DNA of 64,000 nucleotides from Malaya genurostris (GCF_030247185.1 NC_080572.1:158595080-158659079), one strand, 5' to 3'; positions 22,067 to 35,132 are shown, counted from the first letter of the stretch. Made by a program: numbers and translations. The notes: generated from the sequence alone by a model not told the origin.

Positions 22067-23425
22067 CCAGTTACCAGGCGAGCTGCTCCAACATGGAGAA
22101 GAGGCACTGGCTAGAGCGCTGCACTGGATAATTTCTAAGATTTGGGAGGAGGAGATTCTACCGCAGGAATGGATGGATGGAGTGGTATGTCCCGTCTACA
22201 AAAAGGGCGATAAGCTAGATTGTTGCAATTACCGCGCAATCACATTGCTGAACGCCGCCTACAAGGTACTCTCCCAAATCCTTTGCCGTCGTAGGGCCGT
22301 TCCAAGCGAAATTTGTAGGGCCGTTCCAAGCGGGATTTACTGGAGCTCGTGCCACTACGGATCACATATTCGCGATAAGACAAGTACTCCAGAAATGTCG
22401 TGAATACAAAGTACCCACGCATCACCTATTCATTGACTTCAAAGCGGCATACGACACAATCGATCGAGAACAGCTATGGCAGATCATGCACGAATACGGT
22501 TTCCCGTATAAACTGACGCGATTGGTCAAAGCAACGATGGATAGAGTGATGTGCTACGTCCGAGTATGTGGGACGCTCTCGAGTCCCTTCGAATCTCGGC
22601 AAGGTGATTGACTCTCTTGTATCTTGTTCAATATTGCCTTGGAAGACGTGATTCGAAGAGCGAGGATCGACACAAGTGGCACGATCTTCCGAAAATCCGT
22701 AAAACTTTTTGGCTTTGCTGATGATATTGATATTGTGACACGTAACCTTGAGAAAATAACGAAAACCTACACCGAAATAAAAAGCTGACGCTAGGCACAT
22801 CAGACTGGTCATAAACGCGTCAAAAACAAAATACATGAGAGGAAGAGGCTCTAGAGAAGGAGCACTACGCCTCCCACCACGAATCGAGGTGGTTGACGAG
22901 TTCGTGTATTTGGGCTCACTGCTCACCGCCGATAATGACACCAACAGAGAAATTAAGAGACGCATTTTGGCAGGAAATCGTACCTACTTTGGACCCTTCG
23001 ATCGAGAAAAGTACGCCACCGCACGAAATTGACCATCTACAAAACGCGGCAGAGAACCAACACATCCTCAGTGTTTTCGAAAGAAAGGTACTGAGGACCA
23101 TCTATGGTGGAGTGCAGATGGAAGACGGAACGTGGAGACGGCGTTTGAATCACGAATTGCAACAGCTGCTAGTAGAACCACCCATCGTACGGACAGCTAA
23201 AATGGGACGCTTACGATGAGCTCGGCATGTCATAAGGATGTCGGACGACAGCCTAGTGAAAATGGTTTTTAAATCTAATCCGACTGGTACAAGAAGAAGA
23301 GGAGCGCAGCGAGCAAGGTGGAGGGCGATCTCAGAAGCATCCGTTCCTTGAGTGGCCGGCGACGAGCAGCCATGGACCAAGTTATGTGGAGACGTACGCT
23401 TGATACAGCAAAGCTGTTAGGTTAA
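22067..23425 (+). pseudogene. RTE-clade LINE, 3' half (reverse transcriptase and C-terminus)
   Basis: Continuation of the element at 11240-12690. It reads 'LPGELLQHGEEALARALHWI', 'DGVVCPVYKKGDKLDCCNYR' and 'AITLLNAAYKVLSQIL', then a 26-bp tandem duplication (about 22291-22340, 'GTAGGGCCGTTCCAAGCG' twice) in the fingers. The palm follows with 'HHLFIDFKAAYDTIDREQLW', a stop where 'QGD' is expected to continue, 'LFGFADDIDIV' (catalytic Asp-Asp), 'VVDEFVYLGSLLTADND' (thumb), and the C-terminal 'IYGGVQMEDGTWRRRLNHEL'. There are multiple shifts and stops. The 3' end is approximate, near 'GCTTGATACAGCAAAGCTG'. Confidence 0.85.
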
Positions 23426-24118
23426 CATATCTTAACCAGTAAACAAAAGAAAATGATATGATTAATCTAGCAGGTATAGATTGTTCTTCAAAAGAACGAC
23501 CACAACTAACATTCAAATATTTCGGATTTACTACCCGGGGTAATCAAGAAAATTTCCAACTCGGGAAGATCCTTGATCACATTAGGAATCAAACCCGATA
23601 TCTTTACCAGTATCAGACAATAATTCACCTGGCCCTTTCCGCCGGACCAGTTCATCGATACAAACATCAGCTACGATGGAGTAACGAGACTGCGGAAGAG
23701 CAGAGCCAAGCCCAATTCCATCAACAACTGTCGATCCCAATTAGTTATCCGAATCTGTTGCTTAAATTACTAAGAAAACCTTGCGATCAAGGTCAGGAGT
23801 CAAACTTAACACATTGAATGCTAAGGCTCTTAGGCCAGTCCTATTCGCTTTTCAAATAGTCACTACCTGGTTCGCACGCGAGGCTCTAACGTTTGTAGAC
23901 TGCTCATTATTTTTAGCTCTCAAAAAACGAAAAATCCATCACCATTATACCGAACACAGTAACTTAATACGTCTCACAATAATATATATATATATAAACA
24001 AAAAAAAATTACAACCTTCGAAAAATAAAAAATTTGAACATTATTTGCTTACAAAACATAAACATGTGTTTTATAAGCAAATATTTAGTTAGTTCAAATT
24101 TTAACTTAACATAACTTT
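23426..24118. other. Unrecognised interval with a 119-codon open frame
   Basis: The plus-strand frame 23458-23817 has a Gln/Arg/His-rich mixed composition without recognisable motifs. Codon use does not clearly favour it, and no splice or promoter signals stand out. It may be part of a further repeat. The right part (23940-24118) is AT-rich. Confidence 0.3.
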
Positions 24119-25690
24119 TTGAACTCCACCAATGTCGTTGTGCGTTTGATCAGTCTTGGCATCGAATTGAAAAAACTTATTCCCTTGTACAATAATGATT
24201 TTTGCTATCTGGCTAACAAAAAGCTTGGTGTTCTAGCATCAGATGCGTTTCTAGTGTTATACCGGCGCAAATCAGTTCCTCTTTCAATTCTATCACACAA
24301 ATATCGAGGCAGCATACCATTTAAGATTTTGGAAATGAATACCATGGTTAAGTAGTAAATTCTCTGTTTCACTGAAAGCCATCGTAATGCGTTCAGTAGA
24401 AAATCTGAGGAGGTATATCTAATACATTTTAGAATTAATCGCATGATTTTATTTTGCAGTCGCTGTAATCTCAAGATTTGTGTGTTATTAGCAAGATACA
24501 GAATTATTGAGCAGAAGTCAATGTGTGGTGCAATGCCTGTTGTATACAATAGAATCTTACTATGGATCGTAAGGTCATTTCTCAAACGACACAATACACC
24601 GTACTTTTTGGCAATCTTCTTGATGATGCTATTAATATGAGGTTTGAATGTTAACTTTTAATCAATTATGACTCCAAGATACTTCATTTCTCTAACGCGA
24701 TCAATAGTTTCACCATCAATTTCCACATTGGCGTCATGGTCGATGCTAACAGAAAAAATAATCATATATTCAGTTATCGTGCCATTTAGTTTCATTTGCT
24801 TAAACTTTAACCATCGAACCAGCGGATGTATCACTTTTGAGTTTACATTGTCAATACCAGTCGATTTTCCCAAATCAAAACAAATATTTTTAAATTGTTC
24901 AAAAGAGTTTTTTTGAAATTCATTAAGGCCATCGTCCAAGTACCAAGCGCGCGGGTGGTTTTAGGAAATTTTCGATGGAAATTTTGAAAAATTTGCCAAA
25001 ACCAAAAACATACAGACCTTTGAAATACATTTATCTATCTACAGGGTGAAAATGGCTGGAAAATTCGGAGGATTTTCCGAGTCTTATCAAAAATAGCTCT
25101 GAACAATGAGTGTTTTTGTGATCTTTCACAATTATCTGGAAAAATAAAGCGATGACATAAACTTTTTTTTTCAAATAAACTTTATTATGGATACACAGAT
25201 TACATTCGGACACATTTTTGGAAAACCTTTTCACGCTTTTCATAGAAAATCCACGAATTTCAAAAATTTCCACGAAATCGGTTATATGAAATTCGTTGAT
25301 TTTCCATGAAAATCGTGAAAAGGTTTTCCAAAAATGTTTGCAAATGTGATCCTTGTTGCCAGCATGAGGTTTTTTTTGAAAAAAAAATTTCATTCCATCG
25401 AATTATTTTTTCAAATAATTGTGAAAAATTACAAAAAAAGCTCATTTTTTCAGCGCTATTTTTGATAAGACTCGTAAAATCCTTCGAATTTTCCAGTGAT
25501 TTTCACCCTGTAGACAGATAAAAGTATTTCAAAGGTCTGTATGTTTTTGGTTTTGTCAAATTTTTCGAAATTTCCATCGAAAATTTCCTAAAACCACCCG
25601 CGCGCATGGTACCTGGACGATGGCCTTAAGTCTACAATAGTTATTCATTGGCTGTGTTATTTCAAGAGCAAGTAGCTGTTGTACAGTGTG
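24119..25690 (-). pseudogene. Second copy of the LINE at 6.5-10 kb, with internal deletion and a foldback insertion
   Basis: On the minus strand, 25630-25690 and 24880-24922 match the 5' part of the RT (compare 7440-7540) and are separated by the TTAA element. The coding piece 'KSTGIDNVNSKVI' is fused by an internal deletion to 'RWLKFKQMKLNGTITEYMI' and 'DRVREMKYLGVIID', so the catalytic Asp-Asp block is missing. After a shift, 24205-24594 gives the C-terminal region absent in the first copy: 'HSKILLYTTGIAPHIDFCSI', 'LQRLQNKIMRLILKC', 'LNGMLPRYLCDRIERGTDLR'. Confidence 0.8.
24927..25625. mobile_element. TTAA-flanked foldback element (699 bp), nearly whole-length palindrome
   Basis: Flanked by TTAA at 24923-24926 and 25626-25629. 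The ends are GGCCATCGTCCAAGTACC and GGCCATCGTCCAGGTACC (reverse-complemented). Inverted similarity runs inward for about 340 bp on each side ('CACCCTGTAGACAGATAAA', 'GGTCTGTATGTTTTTGGTTT'). LINE sequence continues on both sides without loss. TTAA duplication suggests piggyBac-type mobilisation. Non-coding. Confidence 0.85.
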
Positions 25691-26820
25691 GCACACTTAC
25701 CCGCCATAATTTCTCACAGGCGGGTTATCGCGTGTTTTTAGGGTCTGTCCATAAAAGACGTCACACTTTTTTTACGATTTTCGACTCCCCATCCTCCGTT
25801 TTCACAAATTGTCTCAGATGCAAAGACTCCCCACCCCACCTATGTCACATGTCACGAATTCAAAATAAATAAAATTCATCTCAATACATTCTCAATATGT
25901 ATGACAAACCATATAAATGTGAGGAAAAAATCGATTTATTACATGTTGTCATTAGATTAAAAAGTATCACTGAATCTACAAAACCATTGAAATTATTTTA
26001 TTAATATCAATTATATAAATAAACAAAAGTATTTGGTTAGAATTGATGAAACATTTAAATCATCTGTTTTATTCCTCCTAGGGGTACACAGATATATTAT
26101 TGTTTTAGGTAAATAATAATATTTCCTTAGTGTAGCATTCAGGGCTGAGAAAATAAAAACCATAACCTCATCAAAACGAGATCACTGCCGGAGAATCTTT
26201 TCTTGATCAGTTGATCAGTGAATTTTAAATCACATTGATCAATATCGGTACTGATCTTCCGTCACAATGGGTAGTGATTTTGAGCTAAAATGATTCTTGA
26301 TTTATGTAAGTTCAATTATTGGAAAGCTTTGATGTTGGTGGAGGAAAATCACATATGATCAAGATAAGACATGACATGATCTACGTCTGAAATCGTTGAT
26401 CTCCCGCCCTTTTTCAAATGGAGCACAATTGAATAAACTGCATCAGAATCATATAAGAGAAATGCTTATGATATAATGTTATCAATGCTAGAAAATCAAA
26501 TTACTGAAAAAATTGTCAATGCATAACTTAAGTTAAACCGTTTGAAGGCATCTTTTTCTTTTTTACTCATATTAGGCAAAATTTATTAATTTCGCTAATT
26601 TACTCGCTCCTCCGTGCACTTTTGCAGATCACAACAGAAATGATTTCCTGCTTTATTCATTTCCGAATTTACAAGAAGAAGCTTTTACATCAACAAATAC
26701 ACGTTTTCCTATAGAATGTAAACGTTTATTGTGGAGATTTTTTCAGGAAATAGGGCAAAGCAGTAATATAATTAGGTATTTCAAAAATGCGCTCATTGAA
26801 AATATTGGACGACTTGGCTG
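25691..26820. other. Interval without genes; includes a MITE-like terminus
   Basis: At about 25741 'GGGTCTGTCCATAAAAGACG' and the following CCCC-rich stretch look like one end of a MITE, but the partner end was not found. The rest is AT-rich with no coding signal. Confidence 0.35.
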
Positions 26821-26822
26821 TA

Positions 26823-27390
26823 CACGCAGAGAAAAATATTGTAAGAATAACTAAATTTTGGTTTCATACGATTTATTTTGTTGTTTCTTGACAAACAATT
26901 TCATGGTAAATTTATTCGTTCTTTGAATTTATAAACTTAGCAGTTGAAATGAACGATAAAGTTCAAACCTAAAATAATTAGTACTTCAACATACGCTTTT
27001 GTTTGTTAAAATCATACTTTTTGTTTGTCATTATTCTCAAAAAGAGATTTTTTTCAAACTACTTTTCAAGGTAATTTTTTAAACTAATTTTATTTCAATT
27101 TTTATCCATTTGAAATTGTCTATTTCATTCAACAGCAGTTGAGCCCTTTTGTAGTGGGACGATCAAATTTTTCACATGCCACAATCAATGAGTCGGTGTT
27201 CCATTACTCTGGTCAAGATAGAATTCCTGCATCAAATATTTTCTGTAAAAAACGTGTTATGTAATGTAATGCAAGTTTAGTAAAATTTTTTAATTATCCA
27301 TACATACACTTGAAGTGTTAAAAGAGCCCACAGAAAAGACAGAAACACTAAAATTTTCCTTCAAAAACACGTGCAAACTTTTTCATCCGG
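26823..27390 (+). mobile_element. CACGCAGAG-family element, truncated copy
   Basis: It starts TA-CACGCAGAGAAAAAT, identical in style to the complete element at 39229-40425. It shares internal phrases with that copy ('CTTGACAAACAATTTCA', 'GCATCAAATATTTT', 'GTTATGTAA'). The second TIR is missing because the copy runs into a CCGGAACC fragment at about 27380. Confidence 0.7.
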
Positions 27391-27545
27391 ATCCAATTTC
27401 CAGGTCAGCGAAACAAAAACTACAAAAAAAATCTGAATAGGACTCAAAACTCCACAAATCGATAGCCATTGTTAGTAGGCAACTAAACAAACCGATTTCG
27501 GCTATCCTGGTTCCCGGTCTTTGGTTCCGAAAGCAGTGCACTGAA
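27370..27545 (-). repeat. CCGGAACC-family fragment, minus orientation
   Basis: Reads on the minus strand like 2800-2960: 'GGAACCAGGATAGCCGAAAT' style, 'GGTTTGTTTAGTTGCCTAC', 'TCGATTTGTGGAGTTTTGAG'. Fragment only. Confidence 0.7.
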
Positions 27546-28192
<647 letters not shown>

Positions 28193-29168
28193 TAAACTAG
28201 TCATATGGTATATATGAACCTATCTAAATAAAATCGAAGTGAATATTATATGCGCTTCATAAATTGTTCCAATGTATGTTGTGCGGATATCTAGTAATGG
28301 TTATAAGACGCGCCAATCAATTTGACTCAGACTGGAAATTTCATTCGTTATATGGAAATCCTGTAAAAATAACGTTAAGAAGAGTTTTATGTTTCATAAG
28401 ATTATCTCATATATTTGACATGATGTTGAACACATCTTGTAACTATTATTGGAAATGCTAATAGTGCAAAATCATTAGAATATCATATAATGTGAAAAAG
28501 AAAATTTAGCTCAGTGTGGAAATAGTGGTCTATATTCCAAAATGGATCTCACTCATCTTTCTATGCGAATGGTCCATTTTAGAATATACGACCACTATTG
28601 TCGGTGCTTTCGGAACCGGAGACCGGGAACCAGGGGATAGCCGGAATCGATTTGTTTAGTTGCCTACTGATAATGGCTATCGATTTGTAAAATTTTGAGT
28701 CCAGTTTAGAAAATGTTTTACGGTTTTTGTTTCGCCGGTTTAACTGACGGTGTACAATATTGAACACACTTTACCCTATAACTCCGGAACCGGTAGTCGG
28801 ATCCGGATGTTATTCAGGAATTCCGTATGGCACCGTGATACCTTTCATTTGAATCTATAGGAATTTATAAGAATTGGATGAGCGGTCTTTGAGATAGTCG
28901 ATTGCACATTTTCAGTTCATTTTGCACATTTGTGGAAATCGGCCAAACCATCGCATAGAAAGATGAGTGAGATCCATTTTGGAATATAGACCACTATTTC
29001 CAGTGCTTCCGGAACCAAAGGCCGGTAACCAGGATGGCCGAAATCGGTTTGTTTAGTTACCTAATGGTTATCGATTTGTGGAGTTTTAAGTCCTATTCAG
29101 AATTTTTTTTGTAGTTTTTGTTTCGCCGGATTAAGTGACGGTGTACAATATTGAACACACTTTACCCT

Positions 29169-29350
29169 AGAGTGCCTATAACCAGAGTGACGACGACTCA
29201 TCCGTGATGTTGGCAACATATCAAAACATTTTATCCGAAATGTTGGCAGTTTTGATAGACTTCCATTGTATTTGACAGATCGTTTGCTCGTTTGGAACGA
29301 AGCTGTCATTCCAAACGAACAGCTGTCGTCACTCTGGTTATAGGCACTCT
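29169..29350. mobile_element. 182-bp MITE with 10-bp TSD (Mutator-like)
   Basis: Inverted ends AGAGTGCCTATAACCAGAGT... match perfectly for 26 bp. The 10-bp direct repeat ACTTTACCCT flanks it at 29159-29168 and 29351-29360. A TSD of 9-11 bp is typical of Mutator-like elements. A related single end lies at 41326-41365. Confidence 0.9.
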
Positions 29351-29880
29351 ACTTTACCCTATAACTCCGGAACCGGAAATCGGATCCGGGTGAAATTCAG
29401 GATCTCCGTATGGCACCGTAAAACCGACGACACGACCAGACACTCTGAACAAAAATTGGTTCGAAAAGTGTCCGTTGATGATTTACCATCAGTTACCAAA
29501 AATTGAGCAATCCCTCGTATTTGAAAAAAACTATCTTTTCGAGCAACACTGTTTAGTTGCTTCGAACTAGTTTCCAAGGATTCCTAATACAAATAAACAA
29601 ACAGTTTGCGGAACAGAAAATAAGTTTGCTGCAGGTAAATAATAAAACACTAACGACGAATCGGTTCTGAAACTTTTTCTTTCAGGGCAAAGTGGTTGTC
29701 TAATCTCTGCAAATTCACGGAAAATCGATTGTATGTTGCTACAATGAAAATTATTTCGAAAAAGCCAAGGGGCAAATCACTCTAAACTTTGTCTGAACTC
29801 AAACAAGTTTTACCGGGAGTAAAAAAGTTTAGCAGGGATCTCGTTGAATTAGAATGGGATTAGAGAAGTTTAGCCGAGAT

Positions 29881-32503
29881 CAGAGATGCCATTTATACAG
29901 ATTTATCTGTATTATACAGATTTTTACATGCACATACAGATATCACACAGAATACAGATTTTGTACAGGTTTTTTAACTCAATACAGATTTTTCAAAAAA
30001 AAGGAGAGAGTAAAATAATTTTGTTCGTCTGAGCTCTCTTTGGTAGTAGTGACGAGATGAGAGTTTTGTAATCTATCGACGAATCACAAATTGATCTAAA
30101 AATCTTTAAATGGTGTTGTTCAAGGTGAAATGTAGCGGAATGCGAAAATCGCGTTTTTGATCAATTATTCAAAAACTAGACCGATTTTCGAAAAATCAAA
30201 AACACTTAAGTTTTCGAAATCAAATTTATCATAACTAAGTATTCTTAGAATTTTGAAATTTTGCTTTGCCGAGCCGTAATTGGTTTTTGAAATGTATAAA
30301 CGGTCACTGTTCCGTCCCACGGGGATGATTTTAGAACTGAAAAGTAGTGTTTGTAGCAGAATTTCACAAAGATTCTGAAAATGCAACTCAAAATTATAAA
30401 ATTTTAGCTAAAACAACCGAAAATTGAAAAAAATTACATAAACTTTTTTGCATTTTTTTATTGCTTGCGCGCTGCTATTTCGTATTGAGGTGGTGTGAGA
30501 AATGCACGGTGGCATTATATCGTGAGCAAAAATACATATAAAATTATGACGCGAATTTATGCAGCATTGGGTTTTGTGTTGAAATAGAAACGAGTTGAAT
30601 ACAATAAAATGGGTATTGTAAGAAATTGTTTATTTTCTAAGTAACTGTCATTTATAATGCTAATTATGTCCAATTCTGTTGAGTTCAATGCATTGATGTT
30701 GCTGAAGCAATAAAGCCTGGCTGTGTGATATCGTATAACAGGTATTATTTTAGATTGTAGGAAGCTACTGAATGAAATGAATACAAGCCAAGTATTATCA
30801 TTCATTAACATGATATATAAACAAAGTGATAAACATTGAGGGTAAGCTTCGAGCCAGTCAGCATGGAAAACTTATTGGAATTCATTGGTTTTTCAATTAT
30901 TATGAATACAATGAATCAACGCTTGATTTTGCTTTCAAAATCGATTGAATAATAAAGAACTACGAAATAATTTTATATTCAATTTCGATCCCCAAATATG
31001 TGCTTGAGAAAAGATTCACTAAATAATTTTAACTGCATGGTATGATGAACTATTAGTTATAATTGGAATGTATTAAAAATGTAATCTATGAAATTATTAC
31101 TTGATGATTTCTGGCACCGGAGGCCTGAGGCTGTTTGGTCTTCGGTTCGTTATCGTTGAAACAGACATTTCTAGACTATATAATTCCGAAAGTCGCTTCC
31201 GGAAAAAAGTTAATGGTAGTTTATGGTACTATAAAGTTTGTTCATTTCAATCTAAGTTCTCACAACCCAAGCTAGTGATGTTCGAGAAAATGTGCCGCTT
31301 TTTATTATTGCACACACATGAGTCGGCCTCTTTGGCTTGGTTTGAAATTTCTTCGGCTGTGTATCCATTACGTCCAGTCTTTTTTACAAGCCAATATAAC
31401 GAGAGCTAAGCCCACTGCGCTCAATCATTGTAAAAAGTTCTTGTTTCCATGTATCCGTTTTTCGTGGTATGCTTTGTGCGACGGTTCGTTCAACTGAAGT
31501 GGATGAAATTTTGCGCGCATTTTATGACGCTACATTTCACCTTAAGTTGAGCGCTGAGATCCTACATCAACTCACCAAGCCAACATTTTGAAAGTATATG
31601 AAATGGAAATTATGTTTTGTTGATTTCGATTGGTGATGAAAAGTTGAAAGCATTTAATGTCGTCGTTGTAGAATGATATGAATATTGAACACTCATTCAA
31701 TTTCTCGTTATAAAACCATACATTTTTGGAATGAAATTACCTCAAGAAAATGTCATTATAAATATTTCGATTTTATTGAAGAATCCAACCAACTCTTTTG
31801 CGATCGCTGCGCTGCCCGAGTGGCGAGCTTTGAACTAAGCGATGGTGATAATTTTCAGATTTTGCTTGAAGATTCGAACAAATTGCAGGGTTTTTATTTT
31901 TTTTCTTACGATTCGAATACTAACATACAAAAACGTGTGAAAATTTGGTAAAAAAATCGATCATTTATGATTCAGTAACTTTCCGTGGTATGTTTGACTG
32001 ATATTTATGGAGAAATCGTAACATGAAATACCAAATTCGAAGAAGTGAGGTTGGGTTCTGTTTTCATATCTGGGATATTCTTTGTTTTTTGGGTTGGATT
32101 TTGAGATTAATTGATAAATTGTGATCAAAAGTTTTACGACTAGTCTATTTACTCATGTTTTACCATCTAAATCAAATCTGTATGTGAACTGAAAATTTCA
32201 AATTTCATCCGAGATTGTCAAGAGTATAGGACAATTTGAAATCATATATTTGATGACAACACGTGAATAATCGTTTTTCTTACCCATATTTGTAAGGTTT
32301 TGCCATCTGCATTCTTTCAAACTCAAGTAAATTGAAAAATTCGTCAAAAAATTTTCTAAATACATGGGATATGTCAAAACAATCACCATAACGCTATCTC
32401 GTGGTGACCACGCTGATTGGATTGTTCAATAGTGGATACAGATAAATACAGATTTTTCATACTGGGTAATACAGATTTTCTATGAAAATATCTGGCATCT
32501 CTG
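29881..32503. mobile_element. hAT element, 2.6 kb, 8-bp TSD GCCGAGAT
   Basis: Ends CAGAGATGCCATTTATACAG and, reverse-complemented, CAGAGATGCCAGATATTTTC. The 8-bp duplication GCCGAGAT is at 29873-29880 and 32504-32511. TIR start and TSD length are diagnostic of hAT. Subterminal regions repeat the phrase 'ACAGATTTATCTGTATT'. No transposase frame survives. Part of the interior (31775-32420) recurs at 36040-36665. Confidence 0.92.
30124..31541. mobile_element. Element with GGTGAAATGTAGCG ends nested inside the hAT element
   Basis: 14-bp inverted ends GGTGAAATGTAGCG, flanked by TCAA on the left and TTAA on the right. This would be a degenerate TTAA target duplication if the element is piggyBac-like. 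It contains a diverged CCGGAACC-like stretch (31110-31300). Short open frames inside lack family signals. Confidence 0.65.
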
Positions 32504-32555
32504 GCCGAGATCTGGAAAAGCATTATTTTGACATAAGAAGCTGTAAACGTGGGAG

Positions 32556-33211
32556 CAGAGATGCCAGATATTTTCATAGAAAATCTGTATTGCTTTGTAT
32601 AAAAAATCTGTATTTATCTGTATTCATTAATGAAAGGAAATTTCGGAAATAAAATGATGTTTAAAGATGTTATTCCATTATATTATTGTTATAGAATGGC
32701 AGATGCAAGGAGCATTCCTTTATATCGTAAGTCTGCCGCACTGACAAGAACAATCAACGACGAAATTTAATTGTTTTTGTTATCAACCACAATTGAATTG
32801 TAAATCCATATACTTTTTTCGTTTGAAAATGATGACTTGGAATTCAAACATGGAAGTCATATGCCCAATACGCAACGTCTAGTCAGGTCATACAACTTTT
32901 CAGTCTGACAATAAAGTTTCATGACGCCATGACTTCCTTGAACATCAGTTCAAATTGGTTTCAAATTATGATATAAATGTATTTCAGCGTTCATCATTAA
33001 ACAACTGCACGAAAAAAAATTTATTTTAATATGGGCAATCAAACACGCTCAGACGGAAAAGTTTCATTATTTTTTTCTTACTTTTTGTGGTATCTGTATA
33101 AATCTGTATTTAATTTGAGAAATCTGTATAAATTCTGTACTCTGTATTAAATCTGTATGCGCATTTAAAAATCTGTATAATAGAGATAAATCTGTATAAA
33201 TGGCATCTCTG
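32556..33211. mobile_element. hAT MITE (656 bp), 8-bp TSD CGTGGGAG
   Basis: Ends CAGAGATGCCAGATATTTTC and, reverse-complemented, CAGAGATGCCATTTATACAG, so it is the same family as the 2.6-kb neighbour but in the opposite orientation. TSD CGTGGGAG at 32548-32555 and 33212-33219 is exact. Confidence 0.95.
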
Positions 33212-33355
33212 CGTGGGAGCTCGAATGACAGATACACTTCAAACAAGATTAGGCAAAACTAGTTGGGATTAAATGAGATTAGAGAAGATTATTTTGAAAT
33301 GACATGAGTTTATTAGTATGAGATTGTCTAGAGTTTAGAGTGATTTGCCCCTTGG

Positions 33356-34440
33356 TACGAGCCGAAAACGACCTCCCCGCCTGATGAGAGTATTCTCTGA
33401 TGGCGATTTTTATGAAATAACAATTCCTGGTGTTTTTTTTTTACCTAGAAATGTCTAGCAATTAGATCGGATGATATTAATAATAGATTTTTACAAGAAA
33501 TGGCTTTCAGTACAAGAACAAAGAAAAAGTTTTATCAATGTATTTTTTTAATTATACAAAGTGAATACTTCCAATTCAGGATGTAAGTATTTAAATAATG
33601 TCATTGTTCTGCGATAGCTGCTCGCGCATCGACAAGATATTGATCATCATGGAGACTATGCTGAGGTGTGGATCGCTACCGGCTATTGTACCGACATCTT
33701 AGTTTTTACTATTGCCCAGATCATATCACTAGCTTCTAAAGGGACTGTCGATGTTTGATTGAGGACCAGTCCTTGCCACTGTTGTGTTGATGTGTGCAAT
33801 TCTCCATGCTGCGGTGGCGAGTGAATCGTTTTGTAACTAGCTAAGACGCGTGGGTCAAAGTTAAATGCGCTCTCTAGAATAATCAGAGTTAGATGTAGAA
33901 TCACTGTGATGTTTTATCGCATCGGACCAACCTTCTGCTTGTGGGGCATTGACGTCCGCTGGTAGAGTGGAACAATGGGTTATCATTGTCAGAACTAATA
34001 GGCTCATATTTTGCAGGTCCCAGTAGGAAGTCTTAGAATTAATTTCGCATTTGATTTAGAAAGCATATAATAGCGAGAGTTGGTCAGATGATGTTGAGCA
34101 GATAATTCCAGTTGCATCTGCACTATGGTTTAGCATTACCGGCAAGCCAACGATAATGTCCGCTAGACACCCACCAGTGTACTCCAAGGCGATATTCGAT
34201 TGTTCTCCATCGGATTCGGATCTGAGAAGTAAAAATGGGTCACCGTTTCCTTCACGATGCGTTTAGTGTTGCTTCATCGCGACCAATAATGAATGAACAT
34301 CCTTTATTTACCTGCAAGATTAATGACAATGCACAATTACACCCAATCATAAATTCAAATCCTTTTTTCAATCATATGCAATTTAGTCGTACACACACGA
34401 AACTTATATCTTCATATGACAACATTGGACACTAAAGTAA
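33356..34440 (-). other. Coding-like but unassigned stretches inside the CCGACGACACGACC element
   Basis: Minus-strand 33683-33904 gives a 73-codon frame (FNFDPRVLASYKTI near its start). Minus-strand sequence around 34065-34190 reads GGCLADIIVGLPVMLNHSAD without stops. The codon use is less AT-biased than in the surroundings. This could be the remnant of the element's own protein or a captured gene piece. No family is recognised. Confidence 0.3.
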
Positions 34441-35132
34441 CTGTTATTTGAAATCAACAATTGTTGGCCTTTGTTGCCAGTTTCAATAAATTTTGAAGCG
34501 ATTTCATTTTGACATTACCAGTTACTGAGGGGTAGTTAAATTTGCGATACAGTTTTGATAGACGAGTGGCAGGTCGTGTCGTCGGTAAAACCTTTCATTT
34601 GAATCTATAGGAATTTATTAGAATTGGATGAGCGGTCTTTGAGAAAATCGATTGCACATTTTCAGTTAATTTTGCACATTTTACCCCATAACTCCATAAC
34701 CGGAAGTCGGATACAGATGAAATTCAATAGCAACCTATGAGACTACAAGGCCTTCAATTCAAAGCTTAGTTGGAATAAATCGGTAGTGGCCTCTGAGAAA
34801 ATCGAGTGCACTTTTTATTCATTTTTTGCACATTTTACCCCGTTACTCTCGAACCGGAAGTCCAATCTGGGTAAAATTCAATAGCACCCTATGGGACCAA
34901 GAGACCTTTCATTTGAATCAAAGTTCGTGAAAATCGGTCCAGCCATCTCCGAGACAATCGAGTGCACAGTTTTGTTACATACACACATACATAAACACAC
35001 ATACACACACCCACACATTTGCTCGGATCGTCGAGCTGAGTAGAATGGTATATGACATTCGGCCCTCCGGGCCTCGGTTAAAAAATCGGTTTTCACAGTG
35101 ATTGCATAACCTTTCTATATGAGAAAGGCAAA

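Larger units (their letters stand above)
29765..33355. mobile_element. MITE with CCAAGGGGCAAATCACTCT ends, split by two hAT elements
   Basis: Left end 29765 and right end 33355 are inverted copies over about 23 bp. Without its two insertions the element would be about 300 bp. No clear TSD. The interior between the hAT elements (32504-32555) and on both flanks is AGATTAG-rich and continuous in style. Confidence 0.75.
29424..34585. mobile_element. Element with CCGACGACACGACC ends (5.2 kb including nested elements), 5-bp TSD
   Basis: 14-bp perfect inverted ends CCGACGACACGACC are flanked by TAAAA at 29419-29423 and 34586-34590. The CCGGAACC monomer resumes in register after the right TSD. Removing the nested elements leaves about 1.6 kb. 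The internal part at 33600-34440 has coding-like stretches on the minus strand that I cannot assign. Confidence 0.8.

Noticed and set aside
23458..23817. 119-codon ORF as a host gene
   Set aside because: No motif, no splice or promoter support, and surrounded by retroelement sequence; kept only as an unassigned interval.
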